Below, one piece after another: positions 41,015-52,080 of a stretch of DNA of 64,000 bases; position 1 is the first letter of the stretch, and each line of letters begins with the position of its first letter. Where the stretch lies: positions 9,486,001 to 9,550,000 of the forward strand of contig NC_056046.1 of assembly GCF_004379255.2 (NCBI RefSeq), read 5' to 3'. The position numbers were made by a program, and so were the translations under genes. The notes under the pieces were generated by a model that saw only the letters and a list, made by a program, of their open reading frames with translations, was not told the DNA's origin and made no database searches. The DNA comes from Salvia splendens (taxonomy: Eukaryota > Streptophyta > Magnoliopsida > Lamiales > Lamiaceae).

Positions 41015-43941
41015 ATGGCTAAGGAGGCATCAAATGGGAGCCATGTATCAACCAAGCCACCTCCCGAGCCTTCTCCATTGCGAAAAGCGAAGTTCTTTCA
41101 GGTTCTGCAATATATTCATACTTGAAGATCGAGTTTCCAAGTGCTCAACTTTGCATAGACTCATTATGTCTATATGGCTTAAAAAACTACTCCTACTTAT
41201 TGATAACTGTCACTAGATAATCTAACAATTAGATGATGTAAACTGATTAATATACGGATATAGGTTGCTTGATTTTACTATTTTATCAAATTGAACTTTT
41301 TGAAAATTAATCACAATGTTGTAATTGCCAGTAGCATGAAGAAGGGACTTGCTTTGGCTGTATGATTTTACTTACTTTTCTGTCACTTTGTAACTTAGAT
41401 CATGCATATATTCCCATTACTATGTACTTCTTGTACTAACTCACCAACTTGATGATAGGCAAACATGAGAATTCTGGTCACCGGTGGGGCTGGATTCATT
41501 GGCTCCCACTTAGTTGATAAACTTATGCAAAATGAAAAGAACGAGGTAGGCCATAACAATGTCTTTTTGGATGTGGTTGATACAAAATGTTTTTGTTTCT
41601 CATTGTGTATCACAAACAATAATTTAAAATTGTTTCTCAGGTGATTGTTGTGGATAACTACTTCACTGGCTCGACGGATAACTTGAGCCAATGGATTGGC
41701 CAACCAAGATTTGAGCTTATTCGACACGGTGAGCATTCTTTATGGTTCATTAATTATACATATCTTAAATAAGGTTCTATGATGTGATTAAGTTTAACAG
41801 CTAAGTGAACTGTTACGCACCCACTCCGGATCAAATGGAATCATCACTATCTGCTGTTTTGCATTTAGGCTTCTGATATATTTGTGGAGATTCTGAATTG
41901 GGCTTCGTTTTGTCCAAATACTTTATATATACGTCTTACTCCTGATTACAGTTTTTATTAATAAGTTTCTGAAACTAGAAATAAAATTGTTGAGAAATTT
42001 GTTCATTGTATTATGTCTCTTAGACCACCCTATTTTGTACTTATCAATGTTTTCGTCTGCAGATGTGACAGAGCCTTTGTTAGTCGAAGTTGACCGGATC
42101 TACCATCTTGCTTGTCCTGCTTCACCGATCTTTTACCAATACAATCCGGTGAAGGTCAGTCAGCTGTCATGGCTCTCTGCCTTAATCTCCTTCTCTAACC
42201 ATTTTCCTATAAAGCTCATGTCTTTGCCTTACCCTACAAAGTTGATGAAGACATCTAACTATCTTATCTACATTGTCTAGAATAAGATCGTACACATAGT
42301 GTCTTCATTAGTTGCATAGTAGCATTTGTGAATCAATGGTTGGCAAATTTTGTGCTATTTTCTGATAGTTCTTGTCCCTGCCATGATACACAACAGGCAA
42401 TAAAGACTAATGTAATCGGCACACTGAACATGTTAGGACTTGCCAAGCGAGTAGGAGCAAGGTATGAGAGCTCATCTGGATTCTCTTTCTTTGTTTACAT
42501 TTTTTTCATTCTGGAAGTTTTGACAATAGTCAGTACCTCAAAGGATTTTGCTTACATCAACCTCAGAGGTTTATGGTGATCCGCTCATGCATCCTCAGAC
42601 AGAGGATTATTGGGGCAACGTGAATCCTATAGGTAATTCTTTCTACTATAAATTGTAGCCCTGTCCTAATAAAGGATCTTGAATAATGTCCGTACAATCG
42701 TGGTATGAACATGTATGGTTTTAGTCCTAAACTCTTTAATTAGAACTTCATTAGTATGTTTCCTTGCACGTCAAAGCAAAGTGCAAATCATATACTGTCA
42801 AATGAATCATTTAACAAAATTGGGGTCATAAATCAAAACTACTGGGTTCAAGTATTTAGATTGCCATTGCAGGAGTCAGGAGTTGTTATGATGAGGGAAA
42901 AAGAGTAGCAGAGACTTTGATGTATGATTATCACAGGCAGCACGGGATCGGTAATACTGTCTCTCTCTGAATAAAACACTTCACCATAGTTCAGTTCTAC
43001 ATCTATAATTTGTATTGGAGTTCCCTAACCATTTTCAAAACAGAAATATGAATCGCAAGGATCTTCAATACTTATTGACCCCGGATGAACATTGATGATG
43101 GTCGAGTTGTCAGCAACTTCTTAGCCCAAGCGATACGGTAATGTTCTTAGTCACTAAATATCCATAGAGAGAGAAAATCACAATCTTAAAGATTACCCTT
43201 TTTACGCCTTCGAGCTCCAATGATGCTACACTCTTTGGTGCTTTACGTCTCTCCTGATTATGGGGCAGTAAGTTGATATTCACTTTTTTATTATATTGTT
43301 CACAGTGATGAGCCTTTGACTGTTCAGCTGCCCGGAACACAAACAAGGAGTTTTTGTTATGTTTCTGATATGGTGCGTTTTCATTCATCTTGGCTGTGTT
43401 TACTAGCAAGTGCATAACAAAAATTCTGTTTTCTTGATTGCAAATTTTGTTTGTTTTGCAAAAAGGTCGATGGTCTTAATCGACTAATGGAAGGAGATCA
43501 TACAGGGCCAATCAACATCGGCAATCCAGGTCATATCCATTTACTTTGATTGTTACACTTTATTTCTTCTGTTTCATATCACTTCCATCTCGTTTCTCGG
43601 ATCCCGAATACCTAACTCCTCAAGAGAGTATATTATATCAGGTGAATTCACAATGCTTGAGCTGGCAGAGAGTGTGAAGGAGGTAAACCTTCACTTCTAC
43701 ATATTATTATACTAGTATTTATACATATAGTTTGATCACAAACTCAACGCTGGTGCTATCTCTATACTGTAGATGATCAACCCGAATGTGAAGATCATGA
43801 GCATTGAGAACACCCCGGATGATCCTCGCCATAACAAAGGCAAAGGAGCTGCTAGGATGGGAGCCCAAGATCAAGCTCAGTGGTGGCATCCCCCTTATGG
43901 AGGAGGATTTTCGCAAGAGGCTTGCTATTCCAAAGAAATGA
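41015..43941 (+). pseudogene. UXS: UDP-glucuronate decarboxylase (UXS) pseudogene, cytosolic type
   Basis: The functional enzyme converts UDP-glucuronate to UDP-xylose for cell-wall polysaccharides. Twelve exons can be traced: 41015-41101, 41459-41545, 41641-41728, 42063-42154, 42397-42461, 42544-42632, 42873-42950, 43044-43137, 43306-43372, 43466-43529, 43642-43682, 43773-43941. All splice phases fit. Motifs include GGAGFIGSHLVD (NAD binding), [30 protein letters not shown] (catalytic Tyr/Lys) and TRSFCYVSDM. Exon 8 has two TGA codons, at the Arg position of EIRIARIF and the Gly position of NTYGPRMN. The last exon has a frameshifting deletion after DDPRH. No N-terminal membrane anchor is present, as in cytosolic UXS. 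Confidence 0.92.
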
Positions 43942-44646
43942 AGTCAGTGTTTTTTAGTGATGCTTGCGTTCGTTTCCTACTTGTGTTGGTTGAATTTTGT
44001 TTCAACATTTCCTACTTTTGTTTGTTATCAAGGCATTATTGTTTAATGATCAATGTACACACACAATTAAATCTAGGTTTTTGGTATCAATAAGGTTGAG
44101 ATTTTTTTTCTCCTGCTCTCGATTTTGTGGAATTTGAAATCTTTAATGATGAAATTAATTTATTCTAGTGTTGTGGTTGGTGCTTTCTTTGACGAACTAT
44201 ACAAATATTGATCTCTGTCAAAATTTCAATGCATCATTGCGCGGTAGGTTAGATAAGAACAAACAAATTTGAACATGATTCTTTGTGTATGAGACAGGAT
44301 TTGACGTGGGGATTGAGATGGTCGATGAGACAAATTTTTTTAGATGATCGATAATAGTTCTTCATTTATCTTAATATGATTCGAACCTATGCCTATTGGA
44401 TGAAAAAAAAAAGATATCTATTGGATGAATGAGAAATATCTTGTTAAAAAGAATTCAAAGTAGTTTGACTAAATTTCATCAACCTCGATTTAAAGACAAA
44501 CATAATTTTCAAAGCTTAGTTTTCTGAAAGCAAGTTTTTATGATTTAGCTCGATTTAGCCAAGTGCAAGGGAACTATGATTGAGAAAACTACTCTGTACG
44601 TATACCATAATATTAATAATAACGAGACATTAAGAGATTAACAATT
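43942..44646. other. Former UXS 3' flank and spacer
   Basis: Probable 3' UTR of the pseudogene, then AT-rich DNA. No other gene seen. Confidence 0.45.
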
Positions 44647-44718
44647 GCCTCCGTAGCATAGTGGTAGTGCGTTCGCTTCGTAAGCGAAAGGTCGTGAGTT
44701 CGATCCTCGCCGGGGGCT
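44647..44718 (+). tRNA. trnT-CGU: tRNA-Thr (anticodon CGU)
   Basis: A 72-nt cloverleaf. The acceptor stem GCCTCCG pairs with CGGGGGC (one T-G pair). The D arm contains AGTGGTAGT. The anticodon stem TTCGC/GCGAA encloses the loop TTCGTAA with anticodon CGT. The T arm GTGAG-TTCGATC-CTCGC has one T-G pair. The A and B box promoter elements match usual Pol III sequences, and a T run follows at the 3' end. It has no intron and no encoded CCA, as expected for a nuclear gene. Confidence 0.93.
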
Positions 44719-46704
44719 TTTCGTGCTTTAATTTATTTTATTTTTTTGCTTACTACTTCCTCTAATACGGAATTTGATACTCAAATTACATTGATTAAAT
44801 GAAAAATACATCTAATATGCTAAGAAAATGTAGTGAAAGTTCTAGAAATATGTCATTTACTCATATCTATGCTTATGATTAAACAAATAGTACTAACTAA
44901 TTAATTAATACCACAAATTCCACAATATAGTACTCCAAATCCGATTTTTAGCAAATCCCCAAAAAGTATATAAATAAAAAAAAGTAGAGAATCGCATGGG
45001 GCATGAATGATTGGAGACTAAATATTGAGAAAAGGGAGAATCAAAGAGAGCATATATGGAGTTAATTATTCATATGATGGTATGATTAGAGAGAGAGAGA
45101 GAGAGGCGCATGCACATCGCATCACCGAAAAGAGTAAGCCAACCAATTTCATTTATCTTTGCCCTTTTAAAAGATTTGTTATCCTATAATTTTATTGATC
45201 TTAATTACTAACATCTGTCTTTTATATTCAAATCACGTTAGCAAGTAATACTTCTAGTTTTAGTTAAAACAACCGCTTCACCATATACCACCTAGCATTG
45301 AGCAATCACTCATTAATACTCTCCCAGTCCTAAAAATAATTCACTTTACCAATTTGAATCTACTTTTATTTTTAAGAGTACTAGTAATTTTTCTAATAGA
45401 ACGGATCACATGTTCTACTAACCATACTACTAATATTTACTGTTAAAAAATAAATGGAAAGAAAACTTTGTGGTCCATAGATTAAGTAATAAAAAGAAAA
45501 TGGTTTAAAGTAGTCAATAAAGTAAGCAAGAAATAGTAAAGCAGGGTGAAATTTGTTTAGGAAAATTGACTCCAATGATTAGTATCACACATCAGCATGG
45601 AATGATGATAGTAGCACCATGCATCATTTACAAGCGTGCCTACCCCAATCCCCTTCAATCTATTTTCGCCCTTTGCTAATTATTTTTCATTTCATTTTAT
45701 TGATAATTAGTAAAAGATGACCACAAATATATTTCTTGACAAAGTAATACTCCATGCGTTTTTTAAAAATAACAACTATTTCCATTTTTTGTCGTTCCTT
45801 AAAAATAAAAATTTTAGAATCTTTCTATTTTAAGACATGGACCTCGCAATCCACCAACTCTACTTTCACTACTTTTTCTCTTCTTCTCTCTTACTTTACT
45901 CATTTTTTTTATCTCTCTTACTTTACCAATTCTTCTTAGTTATTTTACTATGCATTAAAACTTGTGTCATTTCAAATGTTTCTATTTTTTGAATACGGAA
46001 AGGGAGTATGATTTTATGACCAAATAAAGACCTTGTGCCAATCACACATTGATGCTCACTTGCCATGTGATGTAATGATTGAATAATTTTGCATTTCTTG
46101 AATTGAAGTCAGCCTCAAATCTGATTCAGATTTCTTTAACATATCTGATTCTGATTTCTTTAACATGGATCAACATTCACTTTCAATATAAACATGTCAA
46201 TGTATAAAATAAATTCAGAAAAGTGGTTTCGTACTATATATTTATACACACCACTCTACTCGAAATCTCACACACACAAAAGATAAAGAACATCAGTTAG
46301 ATTTAAAATAAACCTCGAATCTATTATACACTCTCCATTCCATATCGATAGTGACTTAAGCCATAAAATAAGCAATTTTACTCTTATTATTCATAAATAT
46401 TAGATTTGAAACTAAATAAAGCAATGAATCTTACTATACTGAGGACAAGAGTAAAACAAGATTTTTAGTACTACTAATATTTATATCACAAGTTTTGAAA
46501 TAACACTTATTCAAGAACGGATAGAAATACAAATTTCAATATGTGTCGTACATTTAAACCCAAGACCTTAATTCCATAAACTATTGCAACACTAGACCAA
46601 CACGCACACATAGTAAATATAGTAAGTACGTCTTATACAAACATTTGCTCTTGCCATAAAGAAACTACATGCGTATTCTACTTCCATCTCTCTTTTGCAC
46701 TCCC
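44719..46704. other. AT-rich spacer with MITE and microsatellite
   Basis: Contains a (GA)n run at about 45088-45104 and a degenerate Stowaway MITE (45750-46006). No coding region was recognised. Confidence 0.5.
45750..46006. mobile_element. Degenerate Stowaway-like MITE
   Basis: The left end CTCCATGCGTTTTTTAAAAA and the right end on the other strand, CTCCCTTTCCGTATTCAAAA, are imperfect inverted repeats flanked by TA. Confidence 0.55.
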
Positions 46705-46710
46705 TATAAA
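46705..46710 (+). promoter_or_regulatory. nsLTP TATA box
   Basis: TATAAA 72 bp before the start codon, with an ACACATC-type leader between. Confidence 0.65.
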
Positions 46711-46781
46711 TTGAGATGCAAACCAAATCTTTCCACAACACATCTCCTCCTATTCTCCATCCATACTTCACACACCAAAAA

Positions 46782-47075
46782 ATGAAGAGCAAAGTAGGGT
46801 GTGTGGCCATATTTGTGGCAATAGTGGTGGTCCATGCAATTGGTGAAGTTGAGGTAGCAAAGGCTGCAGTGACATGCAACCCATTGCAGCTGACCCCCTG
46901 CGCGGTGGCGATCACGACAGCCGGCAGCCCTTCCGCTGTTTGCTGCGCCAAGATAAAGGAGCAGAGCCCATGCCTCTGCCAGTATATGAAGAACCCTAAC
47001 CTGCAGAAGTTCATCAACTCACCTGGTGCTAAGAAGGTGGCCACCTCTTGTGGGACTCCTTTTCCAAAATGCTAA
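46782..47075 (+). CDS. Type 2 non-specific lipid transfer protein
   Basis: 97 residues, single exon. A hydrophobic signal peptide (VGCVAIFVAIVVVHAIG, about residues 5-21, cleavage probably after KA near 28) precedes a mature domain of about 69 residues. It has the eight-cysteine pattern of type 2 LTPs: Cys in AVTCNP, LTPC, the CC pair, the CLC motif, ATSC and the last residue. This small secreted protein binds lipids in a helical cavity stabilised by four disulfides; roles in cuticle, suberin or defence are known for the family but not shown here. The upstream in-frame ATG at 46716 lies close to the TATA box and is unlikely to be used. Confidence 0.95.
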   Translation: MKSKVGCVAIFVAIVVVHAIGEVEVAKAAVTCNPLQLTPCAVAITTAGSPSAVCCAKIKEQSPCLCQYMKNPNLQKFINSPGAKKVATSCGTPFPKC

Positions 47076-47568
47076 TTTCTATAATCACATCCTATATATG
47101 CATCTCATATGTTTTGAATTTTATGTTGTGTTTGAGTGTCCTAATGTGATGCATGAGTCTGTTGTTTAATTAAATAGTATGTATGAGTATTTAAGTTGCT
47201 TGTAAACTTGCTTATGTTTAATGAAAATGTGTTACTATGCTTCCAGTTTTGGTTCTTTTCCAACATTGCTTTTGGTTTGGATTTTACAACATTGACAAGG
47301 TTGGAAAAGGTATATTTTTGGACTTGATGTTTAATAAAAGAAATGAGATAAGGAAAACTACCAAACATCCAACTTTGTTTACCAGAAAATTACAGAGTAT
47401 GAACTTTATCTGTATTGAAATGATGAAGCCATGAGATGAAGACATGATTTGTCAATTCATAAATTGGGCTAGTTATAAGAATGTTGAGGATAAACTATAG
47501 GAAGAGGTGGAGTAACTCTAGATATCACATAAAAAAAACAGAATTCAAACGCATATCTTCCAACTTTC
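47076..47568. other. nsLTP 3' flank and spacer
   Basis: The first 200 bp are probably 3' UTR. No further gene seen. Confidence 0.45.
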
Positions 47569-47969
47569 TGTTAAGGACCTAAATCCTTAACGTCGATTTC
47601 CACATAAAATCAAGAAACGAGATGTCGTCGTTGTCGAGCGCCCAACGTTGGGTCGTGACTTGGACGGTAAAAAAAGGGGCGGTTGAGCGCGAGATCGCCC
47701 AACGTTGGGTCGTGACTTGGACGGTAAAAAAAGGGGCGGTTGAGCGCGAGATCAGCCTCGTCGGCAACCTTAGGAGATGTTTCTTGTTTGCTACTCAATT
47801 GAGCCAAAAGAATGATAATTTCATATATTGATTGACTGAATAAAAAAATAACAGTCTATCCTATTTATAATGCTACTGACTTAATGAACAAGAAAACAAA
47901 GATATAGAAAAAGATATGCTAAATCCCTATAATATCTAAACTAAATAATAATAATAAAGGTTCGTATCA
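47569..47969 (-). mobile_element. Solo LTR, same family as 15068-15574
   Basis: Flanked by CTTTC on both sides (47564-47568 and 47970-47974). Read on the minus strand it starts TGATACGAAC and shares the AGCATATCTTTTTC and ATATCTTTGTTTTCTTGTT blocks and the ATAAATAGGA box with the solo LTR at 15068. Its repeated segment differs from that one: a 57 bp unit occurs twice. No internal region remains. Confidence 0.85.
47641..47754 (-). repeat. 57 bp tandem duplication in solo LTR
   Basis: Two near-identical units start at 47641 and 47698 with CCCAACGTTGGGTCGTGACT and include a poly-A stretch then GGGGCGG. Confidence 0.9.
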
Positions 47970-48398
47970 CTTTCTGATTATTTGAGTTGCAATTCCGAAT
48001 GTTTGAATAGTAGTGTTGAGTTACAATTCTGATTGTTAGAATAGTACTAGTAGTAAAACAACTCAGATAATGAGCTTCGAAACTCTTTAATCAATTTTGA
48101 GTTCCAATATTTGGTAAATATGTAAATCTCAACTTCAAATTTGAAAAAGAAATAGAGGGAATGAATTTGCAACAAAACGAGGATTGAGACATTCTTCGAA
48201 TATAAAATGCTTCAAAGATTAAATCTAAATTGCAATTTGCGCAGCTCAATTATAGAAGATCAAAAGTAACAAAAAAAAAATCCTACAACAGATATTTATA
48301 TACTGCACTTAAGTTAGCACATTACAGTGCAGACATCTTTGTATCATTTCAGACATGACAAACCACAGTACTTAAAACCTTTGTTTAACAATCAAAGA

Positions 48399-50843
48399 TT
48401 ACACTTTGTCAAATTCACCGGTCTTCATCTGATTCTGATTCTCTGCAAAATGTGAGGGGGTTAATCCGACTCCTTCGTTTTGGTGCTTTTCCCATCCACC
48501 AGTATCAGCCTTGGTGTGCATCCAATAGTAAAAAGTGGTTGCCATCATTGCTAACAATGTTAGGGCGGCACCTGCAGCGAACACACCCTTACGAAGAGTG
48601 GCACAAGATAAGTGCTCTACGTGAAATATTGCTCGATATTTCGTGTGGTAAGCATTCCGAGCTGATCCTGCCAGCAAGCATGCCTCCGCAGCTAGAAAGA
48701 TGACCCTGTTGTTTTCCCCATTTCAATCCAAATAGAATAGAATATTTATGAGTATATCTAATTGTATGAATCACACAAATATAAGAATACAAATACCTCC
48801 CTATACTCGCATTAATGTGTATGTATGGTTAGCCAGTCCATATGAATAATATTACAGAAAAAGGGCATAAGAACAATTTTGTAAGAAGCTTCACATCATT
48901 GAAGTTTTTACTTATTTTACATTGGGGAGGGGAGAGAGAGTAATTCGAATCCTAGACCCCACCCTTTACAAAAGAGAGGACACACCACATCAGATCTTGT
49001 ATTTATATATTCTAGAGAACAATCAGAAGCAAGGGGTTCCAGAAATGAAACATGTAATACGTCCACCAATTATTGTCATGTCGGTGACTATTTTTGCTTG
49101 AGTAATGGGTGGGTACTGATTTCATTGCTTCTTATTATGTCAATTAAATGATAGGTAGTGTACAAAACATAGCTCCATTAGTAGGAATCTCAGCTCTTAC
49201 TTGGTTTTCATATATGCAAAGGGGGTAGTTCTCGTAGGCAGTCTCAACTCCTACTTGGGTTGTCGTTGTTGACATTTCATAAATTTCATGCCATGTGAAC
49301 TTCCAAAGTTTCTTGTTTTTAGGTTAGATAAACTGGTGAAGGTACTTGCTTGTTCCCCATCTAGGTAATCTCTAATACTTCACAATAGTTCATTTGTACA
49401 ACGATATGATCAAAAGTTACTATCTCAATTTGAGCAGAGTAATGAGATATACTCTAAAAGAAAGCCTTCACTCATGCAATGATCAAGTAATTATGCTCTG
49501 AGCATTCACCAAGAGATCAAGACAATTAAGAAAAGATACAAATCTATCCACTCTTAATGAGCAAAAGTTCAAAAAAAATCCTATTGTCAATACTCGGAAT
49601 AAAATTGCAATGCAATATTCAGTTAGTTTCTAAAAGGTAGATTACAGCTAAGAATTTCACACTTCTGTGCCGAAACCTGGAAGCATGAATTAGGAAAGCC
49701 AAGTGATGTTAAATGTAAATAAGGAATGTATGGAGTAAGAATGAGTAGATGAGAGTGAGACCATGGTTGCAGTTGGATAGTACATGAAGGTGAACTTAAA
49801 TCCATAAGTAGAAAATCTGTTGGTTTCATTGGATTGCATAAATTTCTTGACGTATTTAAATTCCACACTTTACTTCAAGTCAGGGTACACATTCAAAAGT
49901 CAGGGATACTGGAAGATGCAAATAATGGATCATTGAAATTTACAGGGTCCTTCTGCAAGACAAGACTGCAACTCATCGCCCAGATTTTACACAGAATAGA
50001 TGCTGATATACACTCAGTTCACTTGATAGTAGAGAATTGTGGCAAAACTAAGTCCAAAACACCGGATAATAACTTCAATTTCTGTTAGCAGTAAGCTATA
50101 CACCCTTTCTAGCCCTATTAATAGGAAATCACAGATTTACAATAAATATATTCCTGTAGTTGAAAGGAACTTATAACCATCAAACTAACACTAACAAAAA
50201 GAAGCAACAATCTCAGGCGCTAAATAAAATAAATGTCAATTTTGCTACAATTAGAACACACAAGAGAATTCTATCAAAATTAGCACCAAATTCAAATTCA
50301 TTAACTCAATCACAACAGAATCCACCACGTGCGTAGGACCTAAACACACAAGCACATCTGCAGCAGCAGAAGTGGTAGAAATGGTAAATAAGGTAGCTGC
50401 AGAAGGAGCAGGGAGTAAACTCACCATGAGAGAACAAAGAAGACGACGGCGCGAGTAGTAGAGCGGCGGCCGCCCATCATCCGTCTCCCAAAGCAGAAGC
50501 ACTTGGTAACGCCGTGAATCAACGCCTGCGCAATCAGCAGCAGTCCAAACGCCGCCAGCCCGTAGACCGTCGACGCGTCGGTGTCGTACGCGCAGTACGT
50601 TCTCTCGTCGTACTCATCTGGTTTCACCGTCGCCTTCACAAGCACAAAAAAATCGAAATCAAATCAATCGCCGCTAAAAAAACTAAATAAAATTTAAAGA
50701 AGAAAAAGAAAAAGAAAAAGGAATAGCATAGAAATGGATGAATAGAGCACCGTGCTACGGCGTCGTTCGGCGCCAACGGCGAGCACGAAGGCAATGAGGT
50801 GCAGAGAGATGGCGATGGCGAGAATGGGAACTGAAATCCCCAT
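48399..50843 (-). CDS. DUF1218 four-helix membrane protein (MWL/VCC-like)
   Basis: Three exons on the minus strand: 50843-50751, 50633-50425 and 48705-48399, giving 202 residues. The frame is kept across ACG|GTGCTC to GAAG|GCG and TCATG|GTGAGT to ACAG|GGTC. An N-terminal signal/first helix (MGISVPILAIAISLHLIAF) is followed by a loop with TYCAYD. Three more helices follow: about 51-72, 93-117, and one starting LRKGVFAAGAAL. Conserved family features are KCFCFG, LLAGSARNAYHTKY and the Cys before TLRKGVFA. The family includes MODIFYING WALL LIGNIN and VCC/DESIGUAL proteins, which act at the ER or plasma membrane in wall lignification and leaf patterning. The specific role here is not determined. 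Confidence 0.9.
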
Positions 50844-52080
50844 TTTTTCAGATATTTCTTACTGTGTATTTGCAGTATAGTTGGCGTGAGAATGTTCCAG
50901 CTGTGTGAACTCACCTTTTAACTGATTGCTGGAGTGAGAAAAGCATGTAGTAGTAGTAGTAGTAGGAATTTATGGTTTTACTCCGCTTCCGCTTTAAAAT
51001 ATCAAGGAAAAGGAAAAGAGAATATAGAAAAGAATTGACACCTGCTTTAAAATTAAATAAATAAAGCATACGTGTTATGGCGATATTTGAGTATGACATT
51101 ATTTAGTGCATGCTGATAAATCAAAAATGAAATATTGAATTCTAGACAAGATATAATAAAATGATTTAGCATTCTGATCAGAATGATTAGGTTGCAATTA
51201 GTGGGGAATGATGTATTATTAAGTGTCTTCAAATAAATTTCCATACACTTTTTTCCCAACACATTCCGAAAATCTCCATCAGACATTCCCCCAACTTTCG
51301 CTGGTAAGAGTTGCGTCAAATAGCATAAAGATAGAAGAATATAATAAATAAACAACATCTTTTGTATAAATTTCTAGTACTATTGGACATATTTTTTAGT
51401 ACTAATATTTAAAACAATAGTAAAAAAGAAAGACGAAGTTCTAAATAGTCACACTAATGGCGCTTGCTGGCCATCCGTCTGATTCTCTTTTCAATTCCAC
51501 TGTATACGAAATATTCATATATTGCTGAAAACGAAAAGGAAACGAGAATATTACTATCTTAAATTTCCAATATTAAACTAAACACCACTTTCTATATATG
51601 TCAAATACACTACTCCCTCCTTCCTTTTTGAGTGTCCCACTTTAAGAATCCCGGTTAGAATATTCCATAAATAGTATTAGACCACATATTCCACTAATCT
51701 TTTTCGACTCACATTTTATTATAAAACTAAAACTAATATAAAAAGTAGGACTCACATCCCACTATCTTTTTTCACCAACTTTCCTTTATATTTCTTAAAA
51801 CTCGTGCCGAACTCAACCAGGACTCCTAAAGAGGGACGGAGGGAGTAATAGCACATATACAAAACATGACATTATCTACCAAAATCCTCATGTAAATAAC
51901 TCCATCCTACAGTTGATCATCAGCTCACCAAAATATCCTGCTCTGTCTTCATAACATTATCATTATCAACTACACCCTTGTTTTTCTTTTTTCTATTATT
52001 TTTCACTTTCTTTAAATATTCATCACATACATTATTATAACAGAGCAAAACAACCTAAGGATAAATGGGCAACATAGTTA
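50844..52080. other. Intergenic region between DUF1218 and DUF789 genes
   Basis: The first 200 bp are the likely DUF1218 5' UTR and promoter, with a (TAG)n microsatellite at about 50945-50963. A Stowaway MITE lies at 51613-51845. The last 60-100 bp are probably the 3' UTR of the DUF789 gene. Confidence 0.5.
51613..51845. mobile_element. Stowaway MITE
   Basis: Ends CTCCCTCCTTCCTTTTTGAG and, on the other strand, CTCCCTCCGTCCCTCTTTAG; TA at 51611-51612 and 51846-51847; 233 bp. Same subfamily as 35482-35736. Confidence 0.88.

Noticed and set aside
43773..44093. Alternative C-terminal extension of the UXS protein
   Set aside because: The frame after DDPRH results from a deletion; the normal UXS ending lies in another frame up to 43941.
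46592..47044. 150-codon minus-strand frame over the nsLTP gene
   Set aside because: Shadow frame; the plus strand has a signal peptide, eight cysteines and a TATA box.
47569..47969. Full LTR retrotransposon reaching into the neighbouring genes
   Set aside because: The same 5 bp duplication flanks the 401 bp segment directly, so it is a solo LTR.
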